A DNA stretch of 20,620 nucleotides, from the NCBI GenBank assembly GCA_015492195.1, contig WGFP01000091.1, positions 1-20,620 on the forward strand. Reading direction: 5' to 3'. Source of the stretch: Acidiferrobacterales bacterium. Its GTDB lineage: Bacteria; Pseudomonadota; Gammaproteobacteria; Acidiferrobacterales; Sulfurifustaceae. A program made the translations under genes and the position numbers. Position 1 is the first letter of the stretch. Each line of letters begins with the position of its first letter. The notes below the pieces were generated by a model. That model did not search any database, was not told the DNA's origin, and saw only the letters and a list, made by a program, of their open reading frames with translations. Positions 6,582-12,882 of this stretch are shown here, in pieces.

Positions 6582-6618
6582 GATGCCGGATTCGTTCAGC
6601 TTTGGTTCAGGATGCCGG
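6582..6618 (+). promoter_or_regulatory. Nested direct repeats upstream of the glycine-zipper gene
   Basis: GTTCAG at 6594-6599 and 6605-6610 is repeated with an 11-bp period and sits between two copies of GATGCCGG (6582-6589 and 6611-6618). Tandem hexamers one helical turn apart are typical of OmpR-family response regulator sites overlapping a -35 region. A weak -10 (TAGGGT) lies at about 6631. The regulator is unknown. Confidence 0.5.
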
Positions 6619-6644
6619 CGTTAGGGTGTGGCCATGCTCACAGG

Positions 6645-6660
6645 CCCCGGCAAACCGGGG
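6645..6660 (+). promoter_or_regulatory. GC-rich hairpin in the leader of the glycine-zipper gene
   Basis: CCCCGG-CAAA-CCGGGG is a perfect 6-bp stem with a four-base loop, 33 bases before the start codon. It leaves the SD (AGGAGAG) free, so a 5' mRNA-stabilising stem is more likely than a repressing structure. Confidence 0.45.
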
Positions 6661-6693
6661 CGAGCCGAAATCAATCAAAATAGGAGAGATCCG

Positions 6694-7254
6694 ATGAAAA
6701 AGTCCATTCTCATGAGCACCTTGGCGGCCGTCATCGCCGCCGCGCCGGCGGCCCAGGCCGGACACAAATGGAAACATCAAGGATACAACACCTTCTATGA
6801 CCACGCCCAGGTAATCGACGTGGAACCCATCAAACGGACCGTGCGCATCTCCGCGCCCGAGCGCGAATGCTGGGAGGAAGAGGTGCGCTATCCCGTCGAG
6901 TACCGTGAAGGACCAAATGTTGCCGGTAGGATGATCCTCGGCGGCATTGTCGGGGGCGTGATCGGCCACCAGATCGGCAGTGGCGGAGGCAAAGACGCCG
7001 CGACGCTGGCGGGCACCCTCATCGGCGCCTCCATCGCGCACGATGCCGCCGAGAGATCAGCGCGGACGGTACGGTACGACCGCGTCGGTTACGAGGAGCG
7101 CTGCCGCGTCGCCACCACTTACCGCACGGAAGAGCGGATCGACGGCTACCGCGTGACCTATCGCTACCAGGGCGAGACCTTCCAAACCCGTCTGCCCTAC
7201 GATCCGGGCAAGCGCATGCAGGTGCGGGTCAAGGTGTCGCCGGTGCGTAATTGA
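6694..7254 (+). CDS. Glycine-zipper 2TM (17-kDa surface antigen family) envelope protein
   Basis: A 186-residue exported protein begins MKKSILMSTLAAVIAAAPAA with cleavage expected after AQA (21-23). The first SD-supported ATG is 6694 (TAGGAGAGATCCG), and an earlier in-frame ATG at 6628 would bury the signal peptide. A glycine zipper spans about 86-115 (ILGGIVGGVIGHQIGSGGGK, then AATLAGTLIGASIAHD), the feature of the Rickettsia 17-kDa antigen/SlyB-like family that inserts into or associates with the outer membrane. The C-terminal half is charged and aromatic, with a possible disulphide between the Cys in REREC-W and EERC. No lipobox Cys is seen at the cleavage site, so it is probably not a lipoprotein. 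Upstream repeats suggest control by a response regulator. Confidence 0.88.
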   Translation: MKKSILMSTLAAVIAAAPAAQAGHKWKHQGYNTFYDHAQVIDVEPIKRTVRISAPERECWEEEVRYPVEYREGPNVAGRMILGGIVGGVIGHQIGSGGGKDAATLAGTLIGASIAHDAAERSARTVRYDRVGYEERCRVATTYRTEERIDGYRVTYRYQGETFQTRLPYDPGKRMQVRVKVSPVRN

Positions 7255-7284
7255 CCGGATAGGAAAAGGGGCCTTCCGTTTTGC

Positions 7285-7833
7285 TTAGGCCTTCAGGCTG
7301 GACCGCTCGGTTTCCAGATGGGTCTTGATGCTGTTCAGCCAGGCGGCGAGGCGCGGTTTCAGCCTCGCCTCCCATTGGGCCTCGTCGGCGGCGACGGATT
7401 CCGGACTTTGTGTGAGGGTGTTTCCTTCTCCAAAAATAAAACGGAACACCTCGCCCAACCAGCCCTTGGCCCGGGGAAGCGGTACCCGAGCGGAAGAGAG
7501 CGTAAAAGATTCCACCTGCGTCAGGCGGGCGCCGCCGGGGATGGGTTCTACGGTCACGCGAACCTTGAACGGCGGCACGGTATCCGACAGGGTTTCCATC
7601 ATCCGCCCCGGTTCGAAGGCGACGCACGTGCTTCGGTAATCCGCGATCTTCCCCTCGATGACAAGACGATAATGAAACACCGTGCCGATGCCGACCGGCC
7701 CCTCCGTTTCCTGACCGACACTGAGTACGCGCACGTTCGGGTTCATGCGCGCCTTACGGGCAACGTCCGTGATCAGCGAAAAAACAACCTCCGGCTCCGC
7801 CCGGATATCCACGGATTCCTCGACACAAACCAT
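7285..7833 (-). CDS. SRPBCC (START/polyketide-cyclase-like) family protein
   Basis: This 182-residue cytosolic protein starts at ATG 7833 with an SD (TGAGGAAACGCC). The opening VCVEESVDIRAEPEVVFSLI and TDVARKARMNPNVRVLSV, then GTVFHYRLVIEGKIADYRS and GGARLTQVESF, follow the helix-grip fold of SRPBCC domains, which bind hydrophobic ligands in a deep cavity. The C-terminal helix (AQWEARLKPRLAAWLNSIKT) closes the pocket as usual. The ligand is unknown. It converges on the glycine-zipper gene, with 30 bases between the stop codons, and is divergent from the DUF3617 gene. Confidence 0.85.
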   Translation of the reverse strand: MVCVEESVDIRAEPEVVFSLITDVARKARMNPNVRVLSVGQETEGPVGIGTVFHYRLVIEGKIADYRSTCVAFEPGRMMETLSDTVPPFKVRVTVEPIPGGARLTQVESFTLSSARVPLPRAKGWLGEVFRFIFGEGNTLTQSPESVAADEAQWEARLKPRLAAWLNSIKTHLETERSSLKA

Positions 7834-8007
7834 GGCGTTTCCTCACGAAATTCTGAACAAAAAACGGTTCCATAAATCGCATTAATTAACTCTTTGTAAC
7901 TGACTTTGCAGCAGCTATCAACATTGTTCACGATACCACCCACAAATGTTACATTAAACGTTAAACGCGATCACAGTTATAACAACCAACAAAACAAGGA
8001 GGGCATT

Positions 8008-8439
8008 ATGAAATCTACCAATCTGTATGTAATCGTCGTCGGATTCCTACTCGCCGTCGGGTATGGAAATGCGGCGGTTGGAGAGCCCAACATGCGTCCC
8101 GGCTTGTGGGAGATCACCGTCAAAACCGAAGTGCAGGGAATGCCGATGCCCATGCCGTCAACGAGTTACCGACATTGCATCACCAAAGAGGATCTGGTTC
8201 CCCGGACCGAGCGTCCCGGCGAGCAATGCAAGATTCTGAAAAAAACCGTCTCCGGCGACACGGTGACATGGCGCGTTTCCTGCGAAAGTAAGGACATGAA
8301 GACCACCGGGACGGGCAGGATCACCTACAAGGGTGATACCTACCGTGGCAGTATCGAGATGCAAATGAGCGGCGGCTCGGGGGACTCCATGAAAATGTCA
8401 CAAAAGATTCAGGGCAAACGGATCGGCAACTGCAAATAA
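8008..8439 (+). CDS. DUF3617 family exported protein
   Basis: A 143-residue protein starts at ATG 8008 behind AAGGAGGG. The signal peptide MKSTNLYVIVVGFLLAVGYG NAAVGE is followed by the family entry motif NMRPGLWEITVKTEV, a central YRHCITKEDL, C(K)ILKKTVSGDTVTWRVSCES, and the C-terminal RITYKGDTYRGSIEMQM ending GNCK. Four cysteines after the signal peptide probably form disulphides in the periplasm. The DUF3617 role is unknown. The PMPMP insert near residues 48-52 is Met-rich like other envelope proteins here, but is also common in the family. The 174-base upstream region is shared with the divergent SRPBCC gene and includes GTTACA and GTTAAA 12 bp apart. Confidence 0.88.
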   Translation: MKSTNLYVIVVGFLLAVGYGNAAVGEPNMRPGLWEITVKTEVQGMPMPMPSTSYRHCITKEDLVPRTERPGEQCKILKKTVSGDTVTWRVSCESKDMKTTGTGRITYKGDTYRGSIEMQMSGGSGDSMKMSQKIQGKRIGNCK

Positions 8440-8511
8440 AAAACAGAGACGATCTCCCGCTTTCGCCCCGATGCGGCATTGCCGGACTTGGTTACGCGGA
8501 GGAGGAAAATT

Positions 8512-8931
8512 ATGAACAGCTATCGCAAAGAACTCTGGTTCGACGTCCCCACGCGGCGGGCGTTCATCAATATCACGCCGCAGGTGGAAGAATGCCTGCG
8601 CGACAGCCGCATCAAGGAAGGCCTGGTGCTGGTCAACGCCATGCACATCACGGCCTCGGTCTTCATCAACGACGATGAACCGGGACTGCATCATGATTAC
8701 GAGGTGTTTCTGGAAAAACTCGCACCGCACGAGCCCGTGAAGCAGTACCGGCACAACGATACCGGCGAGGACAATGCCGACGCCCACATCAAGCGCCAGC
8801 TTATGGGCCGTGAGGTGGTGGTAGCCGTCACCAAGGGCAAGCTTGATTTCGGCCCGTGGGAACAGATCTTCTACGGCGAATTCGACGGCCGCCGCAAAAA
8901 ACGCGTTCTGGTCAAGATCATCGGGGAGTAA
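8512..8931 (+). CDS. yjbQ: YjbQ/UPF0047 family protein
   Basis: A 139-residue protein with the full UPF0047 signature: RRAFINITPQVEECL, then VLVNAMHITASVFINDDEPG around residues 39-58, HHDYEVFLEKLAP, YRHNDTGEDNADAHIKRQLM at 79-98, and a C-terminal WEQIFYGEFDGRR..RVLVKI. Conserved H45, H81 and H92 probably bind a metal. E. coli YjbQ has been reported to have thiamin phosphate synthase activity, but physiological function across the family is not settled. The start is set by a strong SD (GGAGGAGG) 8 bases upstream. The DUF123 gene follows after 13 bases, so the two are probably co-transcribed. Confidence 0.93.
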   Translation: MNSYRKELWFDVPTRRAFINITPQVEECLRDSRIKEGLVLVNAMHITASVFINDDEPGLHHDYEVFLEKLAPHEPVKQYRHNDTGEDNADAHIKRQLMGREVVVAVTKGKLDFGPWEQIFYGEFDGRRKKRVLVKIIGE

Positions 8932-8944
8932 CGGGCACCGTCGT

Positions 8945-9286
8945 ATGGCGACGACTTACCAGCTCTACATAAAGCTTGCACAAGACGTCACCCTCACGGT
9001 CGGCAAACTGGGCACCTTCACCTTACCCACGGGCCGCTACGTCTACACCGGCAGCGCCAGAAAGAATATTGAATCGCGTGTCCGGCGCCATCTTCGCAAA
9101 GAAAAGCGACTGCGTTGGCATATCGACTATCTTCTGTCCCACCCCGCTGCACGCATCACCCGTATTGGCTTTGCCGACTCGGCTGAATGCGTCGCCAACA
9201 AAGCAATCGCCGGGCGCATCGTCATCCCCCGCTTCGGGGCGAGTGACTGTCGCGCTGGGTGCGTGAGTCACCTGAAGCGCCTTTAG
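8945..9286 (+). CDS. DUF123 GIY-YIG-type nuclease-like protein
   Basis: This 113-residue protein opens with YQLYIKLAQDVTLTVGKLGT and GRYVYTGSARKNIESRVRRH, the DUF123 version of the GIY-YIG core (L-Y-I...Y-V-Y-T-G-S-A), with the conserved Arg in SRVRRHLR. It continues with RWHIDYLLSHP and the family ending IPRFGASDCRAGCVSHL (usually GFGSSDC.C.SHL). GIY-YIG domains cleave nucleic acids; stand-alone DUF123 proteins have no known role. It is somewhat shorter than many homologues. ATG 8945 is 13 bases after the yjbQ stop. Its last codons overlap the stop of a convergent small gene by 2-3 bases. Confidence 0.85.
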   Translation: MATTYQLYIKLAQDVTLTVGKLGTFTLPTGRYVYTGSARKNIESRVRRHLRKEKRLRWHIDYLLSHPAARITRIGFADSAECVANKAIAGRIVIPRFGASDCRAGCVSHLKRL

Positions 9287-9423
9287 CGAACCCGATACTT
9301 GGCGGCGTAATGTTTCCCTAAAAGCTTGCGCCGCTGCGCGTTTAACTTGATGTTGCGGGCGGCGCGAAGCGCGCCTGTGGATTTCTTCGGCACTTTAATC
9401 GATCTTTTACGTACTTTTTTCAT
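9283..9423 (-). CDS. 46-residue highly basic protein, unknown
   Basis: A short gene runs from ATG 9423 to TAA 9283. The product, MKKVRKRSIKVPKKSTGALR then AARNIKLNAQRRKLLGKHYA, has about 18 Lys/Arg in 46 residues and no acidic residue, so it should bind nucleic acid or ribosomes. It begins 21 bases after the stop of the GST-like gene on the same strand, which suggests co-transcription, but there is no obvious SD (CCCGTTGGTT before ATG). I do not recognise the family. Absence of any Asp or Glu over the whole frame is unusual for a chance ORF and is the main support. Confidence 0.5.
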   Translation of the reverse strand: MKKVRKRSIKVPKKSTGALRAARNIKLNAQRRKLLGKHYAAKYRVR

Positions 9424-9444
9424 AACCAACGGGCAAGTAAAGCG

Positions 9445-10125
9445 TCAAACCGCCGCCTGTCCCCGGATGCGCGCACCGAACAAGGAATTCCGTTTCTTAA
9501 GATAAGTATCCAGATCCGTTTCATAGCTCTCGGGTACGCTTTGTTGCGCCGACGGCCGGGCCAGCAACGCCTCGGTCCAGCGGGTGACCTTGGGCGTGTC
9601 GTCGAAGAACTTGAAGTCGGCGTATTGACGCACGGCTGCGTGAAAGCGAAAGATCGGCGCATAGACGGCATCGATGATGCCGAAGGTCTCGCCGTTAAAA
9701 AAGGGACCCGTGTCCACGATCTCTTCCAGGGTCTCGAACCGGTCCCGCAGATTGGCAATAAGCCGCTTGAAGGTAGTCTCGTCTTTGGCGTTAAAAAACT
9801 GGTAGGTAAGGTCCAAGATATCGTTGCCGTATTCGATCCAGGCGCGGTTCTGGGCCTTTTTAAACGGGTCCGTCGGATGGAGCGACCCGGGGGTGATTTC
9901 ATCCAAGTACTCGCAGATGGGCATGGACTCGAACAGCGGCTTGTCGTCGACCAGCAGCACCGGTACCTTTTCCAGGGGCGAGACATCCAGGAACCACGGC
10001 GGCGGACTGCGTAAATCGATGTATTCGGTGTCGTGGGGAATGTTTTTCTCGAACAGCATGATGCGCGCGCGTTGCACGTAGGGACAAAGGGCGAAGCTGA
10101 CAAGCTTAAAGTGGGGCAGCACCAT
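9445..10125 (-). CDS. Glutathione S-transferase-like protein (omega/SspA-like)
   Basis: The 226-residue product has an N-terminal thioredoxin-like domain. It contains LVSFALCPYVQRARIMLFEK with a CPYVQR active-site-type motif (C14), VSPLEKVPVLLVDD with the cis-Pro, and FESMPICEYLDE with the glutathione gamma-Glu-binding E-S. An alpha-helical C-terminal domain with the N-capping-box-like FNGETFGIIDAVYAPIFRF follows. The Cys-type active site points to omega-class thiol transferase activity rather than classical conjugation; an SspA-like regulatory role is also possible. I chose ATG 10125, where the family sequence begins. There is no SD, and a strong promoter 6 bases upstream implies a leaderless mRNA. 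The tiny basic gene follows downstream. Confidence 0.9.
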   Translation of the reverse strand: MVLPHFKLVSFALCPYVQRARIMLFEKNIPHDTEYIDLRSPPPWFLDVSPLEKVPVLLVDDKPLFESMPICEYLDEITPGSLHPTDPFKKAQNRAWIEYGNDILDLTYQFFNAKDETTFKRLIANLRDRFETLEEIVDTGPFFNGETFGIIDAVYAPIFRFHAAVRQYADFKFFDDTPKVTRWTEALLARPSAQQSVPESYETDLDTYLKKRNSLFGARIRGQAAV

Positions 10126-10131
10126 ACACCG

Positions 10132-10160
10132 CTTATATAAGCAGCGGGTCCTTCCGTCAA
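10132..10160 (-). promoter_or_regulatory. Strong sigma70 promoter giving a leaderless GST-like mRNA
   Basis: On the minus strand TTGACG (10160-10155) is spaced exactly 17 bp from TATAAG (10137-10132). Six bases (CGGTGT) separate the -10 from ATG 10125, so initiation 7 nt after the -10 would fall on the A of the start codon. Confidence 0.7.
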
Positions 10161-10199
10161 TCAACGTATCGCGAAATCAGGCGCCGGGCTTCGGGTAGG

Positions 10200-10826
10200 C
10201 TATGCTCCGACCCCTAGGCCGCCCCGGATGCCGTCCAGCACGTATTGCACCGCCAATGCCGCCAGGATCAGACCCAGCAGGCGGCTGATCACGTTGGCCC
10301 CGGTCTCGCCCAGCATGCGCATCAGCCTCGAGGCCAGCGCCAGGGCGATCACGGTGATCGCCAACACGGCAACCACGATCCCCAGCATGACACCCTTGAC
10401 GGCAAACCCCGAGGAGTTTGTGGCCATCAGAATAACGGTGGTCAGCGCCCCCGGCCCGGCGATCAGCGGAAACGCCAGAGGAAAAACCGAAATGTCTTCC
10501 CTGCGGGCGGCCTCCGCTTGTTCGCGGCTCGTGGTGGAACGCAGTCCCGATTGCCGTGCAAAAACCATGTCCACGGCGAGCAGGAACAGAAAAATCCCGC
10601 CGGCGATGCGGAAGGCATCCACACCGATGGCCAGTGTGCGCAGAAGTTCCTCGCCGACAAAAAAGAAAACCACCAGGATGATCAAGGCCAGGGACGTGCC
10701 TTTGAGTGCTACGCGGCGGGTGTTGTCCACCCCCGCCTGGCGCGTTAACGCCGCAAAGGTGGCGGACACCCCGATCGGGTCCACCACGACAAAAAAGGTC
10801 ACAAAGGCGGTGACGATGTTTTCCAT
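10200..10826 (-). CDS. MarC/UPF0056 family membrane protein
   Basis: A 208-residue integral membrane protein with the six-helix MarC pattern. The N-terminus ENIVTAFVTFFVVVDPIGVS carries the conserved D-P-I-G, and the matching second-half motif is FPLAFPLIAGPGALTTVILM. Other helices are ALIILVVFFFVGEELL, FRIAGGIFLFLLAVDMVF, VMLGIVVAVLAITVIALALA and SRLLGLILAALAVQYVLDGI. Function is unresolved; the family was once wrongly linked to multiple antibiotic resistance. The start fits the family's ME-N opening, although no SD lies within 15 bases. It is upstream of the GST-like gene on the same strand, but that gene has its own promoter. Confidence 0.92.
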   Translation of the reverse strand: MENIVTAFVTFFVVVDPIGVSATFAALTRQAGVDNTRRVALKGTSLALIILVVFFFVGEELLRTLAIGVDAFRIAGGIFLFLLAVDMVFARQSGLRSTTSREQAEAARREDISVFPLAFPLIAGPGALTTVILMATNSSGFAVKGVMLGIVVAVLAITVIALALASRLMRMLGETGANVISRLLGLILAALAVQYVLDGIRGGLGVGA

Positions 10827-10909
10827 GCCGGTCTAGAGCGTGCCGCCACTCCGATTAAATACGGTCTTATATACAAACCCGGCGCAGGGGCGCCTCAAAC
10901 GCGCCGGCG

Positions 10910-11305
10910 TCACCGCGGCGGATCCTTTTTCTTGCTCTCTGATCCAAACAGTTCCGCCAATTTTGCGCGTGCTGGGTTGGTATCGGAGGATACTCCTTTC
11001 TTCGGCGCTTCGCCGAACAGGGCATCGAGCCCGGCCTTGGCCGCTCCCGCTTTGGCCTCATTGCGCGCAACAAAGGCGCCCGGTTTGGGTTTGAAATAAT
11101 CGCAGAAATTGGCGCGCTCCAATTCCCTGGGGTGTTCCGCCATGGGCTCATCGCATTTCTCACTCACGCGCGGGTTATAAAACTCACACATCCGGCAGAC
11201 GTGCAACTCGGCGCGGCACTGGCCGCATTCCGCCAGCCGCGCGAACGGCCGGGGGATCTCTTTTAAAGAAACCCCGCATTTCCAGCAAACAAGCGCGCCC
11301 GACAT
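10910..11305 (-). CDS. Cys-rich zinc-ribbon-like protein, unknown function
   Basis: A 131-residue cytosolic protein with eight cysteines in the first 68 residues: C7-x2-C10 (CWKCG), C27-x2-C30 (CGQC), C37-x2-C40 (CRMC), C51 and C68. The pairs CWKCG and CGQC form one plausible zinc ribbon, and CRMC with C51 and C68 a second site. The C-terminal half (residues 75-131) is Ala/Lys-rich and probably disordered, with LDALFGEAP and LAELFGSES as repeated short helices. Function is unknown; protein or RNA binding is inferred only from architecture. It lies 60 bases downstream of the THX gene on the same strand, so it may share its transcript. Confidence 0.75.
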   Translation of the reverse strand: MSGALVCWKCGVSLKEIPRPFARLAECGQCRAELHVCRMCEFYNPRVSEKCDEPMAEHPRELERANFCDYFKPKPGAFVARNEAKAGAAKAGLDALFGEAPKKGVSSDTNPARAKLAELFGSESKKKDPPR

Positions 11306-11365
11306 CCGTCTAGCCCTTTATCAAACCAATGGCTTCTATACTTGACTTGATTATGTCGGCAAAAC

Positions 11366-11470
11366 TTATTTTGCTTGTTCTTTCGGCTTCTTTTTCTTCC
11401 TCGGCCGTCTGACGCCGTGCGTGCCGCGCCAGATCTTGCCGCGCCGGGTTTTTTTATCACCCTTACCCAC
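11366..11470 (-). CDS. 30S ribosomal protein THX (bTHX)
   Basis: A 34-codon gene runs from GTG 11470 to TAA 11366 with an SD (GAGGTGAAAC). The product begins (M)GKGDKKTRRGKIWRGTHGV and continues RRPRKKKKPKEQAK. It matches the tiny THX protein first described in the Thermus 30S subunit (GKGD.RTRRGKIWRGT.GK.RPRKKK), which sits in the head of the small subunit among 16S rRNA helices. The basic C-terminal extension is longer than the 26-residue Thermus form, as is usual in proteobacteria. Genes this short are commonly missed by automated calls. The Cys-rich protein gene follows on the same strand. Confidence 0.9.
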   Translation of the reverse strand: MGKGDKKTRRGKIWRGTHGVRRPRKKKKPKEQAK

Positions 11471-11613
11471 GTTTCACCTCTTTATGTTCAACAGAAATAC
11501 GCCGCCCCTTTATCCTTCGACCCATCTATATTTAAGCGAAGCCCCGGCTTCTGTGTCAAACCGGTAAATAATACTATGATTAGAGAAAGGGACAACAGTA
11601 AGATTATTGATTA

Positions 11614-11799
11614 ATGTTAACGCCCGATTGTAGTTACGAAAAATGTTCCGATTTGCTTTTGCAACCACGTCTATATTTAGGAATGGGAGCACACAAGAAA
11701 TACAAGAATATTCCTGCGCCAATGCCGCCTCAGTCGCAATTAAGCGACGCGCAAATCAAGGCGGTGATCGAATATGCGAAGAAAACCTTTGGCAAATAA
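11614..11799 (+). pseudogene. C-terminal remnant of a c-type cytochrome
   Basis: The last 35 codons read AHKKYKNIPAPMPPQSQLSD followed by AQIKAVIEYAKKTFGK, the standard ending of a class I cytochrome c: the axial Met in PMPP, then the C-terminal helix with LSDAQIKAVIEY. No C-x2-C-H heme motif is present in any frame in the 200 bases upstream, and no SD precedes ATG 11614. So only the Met-ligand half survives, with unrelated bases (codons 1-25) ahead of it. The low GC here relative to neighbours also fits decay. Confidence 0.5.
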
Positions 11800-12156
11800 T
11801 TACGACCTGTGCGGTAAAAAGGACGCGGCGTGGTCCGGGTCGGTTATCTCTCTCGCTTGCGAGGATGTTGATTTCGCAGAAACTCGGAGGACGTCCGAAC
11901 CCATCGGTTCGGCGCCGGCCTCTTTCGCCGCCGCGCGATAGTTACAAAAATCACAGTCAGGACTCGCCGCCGGAAGGTCGTCCGCCGTCAGGCACCGGTG
12001 CGCCGCTCTGATGCAATCCTCCACCCAGTCATCCCTGCCCGTATACGGGATGAGATGAATATCGAATTCCAGCTTGGAGCGCGACAACTTAAACGGCTTG
12101 CCGGCACCGGGCTTGAACAGGTTTCTTGTACGTTTAGCCGAGTAAAAGCCGGACAT
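11800..12156 (-). pseudogene. RecB-like PD-(D/E)XK nuclease with internal deletion
   Basis: The frame is open for 118 codons but encodes only the two ends of a family normally about 250 residues or more. The N-terminus MSGFYSAKRTRNLFKPG, then KPFKLSRSKLE, matches the start that in full-length members leads into FLxCPRCFYLDRR. Here it jumps to EFDIHLIPYTGRDDWVEDCI, a stretch that belongs near the C-terminus (R-L-E-F-D...IPYTG..WVE), followed by the terminal CDFCNYRAAA. The catalytic core (D...D-Y-K) is absent, so nuclease activity is lost. Both deletion edges in intact members carry a (K/R)LE(x)F-type sequence, suggesting recombination across a short direct repeat while keeping frame. The tail beyond residue 90 is not recognised. 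Family comparison is from memory. Confidence 0.65.
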
Positions 12157-12341
12157 GGTTTACTTTAACGCCGCTGTTTTGGCCCTGAAAAGGCCCGATT
12201 AAGCCTGAATACCAATGATTTTATCACGGGCCGGGCCGTGCACGACTCACTGCCACCAATATATATTTGCCGCGGTTTATTCTCTGCACCGTCTTATGTC
12301 AAAATGGAACCCGGCCGTCTATCCACAGACAGGAGGTGGCC

Positions 12342-12680
12342 ATGAATCCAACCGGAACCGGAAACCATCGCGCATGTTCACGGACGCCGCTCGATCTGGA
12401 CGTCGCCCTCTTCTACCGCGACAGACCCGCCCTCTATGGCAAATTACGGGACATCAGTTTTGGCGGCGCCTTGGTGGAAATTGACAGCGTCCCGCTTAAG
12501 TTAAACGAACCGGTCGCCCTTGACGTCTTCCTGAAGGAGGATGATCGCGATGAACATATCTACAGCCTGTCGGCGGTCGTCATACGCAAACCTTCCGAAG
12601 GTGCGGGGTTGAAGTTCGATGACTACGATACTGATACCATCAAGGGCCTGCGTCGTCTCTACCAACACGCCCTAACCTAA
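12342..12680 (+). CDS. PilZ domain protein (c-di-GMP receptor)
   Basis: A 112-residue single-domain PilZ protein. R10-A-C-S-R14 supplies the RxxxR arginines, and DISFGGALVEI near residues 35-45 supplies the (D/N)xSxxG motif, so both parts of the c-di-GMP site are present. The remaining strands (PVALDVFLKE, YSLSAVVIRKP, GAGLKFDDY) complete the six-stranded barrel. Cytosolic c-di-GMP-dependent control of motility, exopolysaccharide or secretion is the family role; the partner is unknown. ATG 12342 is set by a strong SD (AGGAGGTGGCC). An in-frame ATG at 12267 lacks an SD and is rejected. Confidence 0.9.
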   Translation: MNPTGTGNHRACSRTPLDLDVALFYRDRPALYGKLRDISFGGALVEIDSVPLKLNEPVALDVFLKEDDRDEHIYSLSAVVIRKPSEGAGLKFDDYDTDTIKGLRRLYQHALT

Positions 12681-12882
12681 GAACGCCGCTGCCGAAGAAC
12701 ATGTCTTTTTACCTGAAGCCGGTCCCGCGCCGGCGGTGTTGCTTCCTGTACGGTGCTCACACGTTTAAAATACGCGTTATCTCTGTGCTCTCAAATGAAA
12801 TATATGATATATATAAAGGAAGCACGGCACACGCAGGTGTTTTCGTTTTACGTATACTCCCTAAATTAGCCCCCGATACGAG

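Noticed and set aside
7948..7965. GTTACA/GTTAAA pair as a second site for the response regulator
   Set aside because: Spacing is 12 bp rather than 10 and the second half is degenerate; too weak to call.
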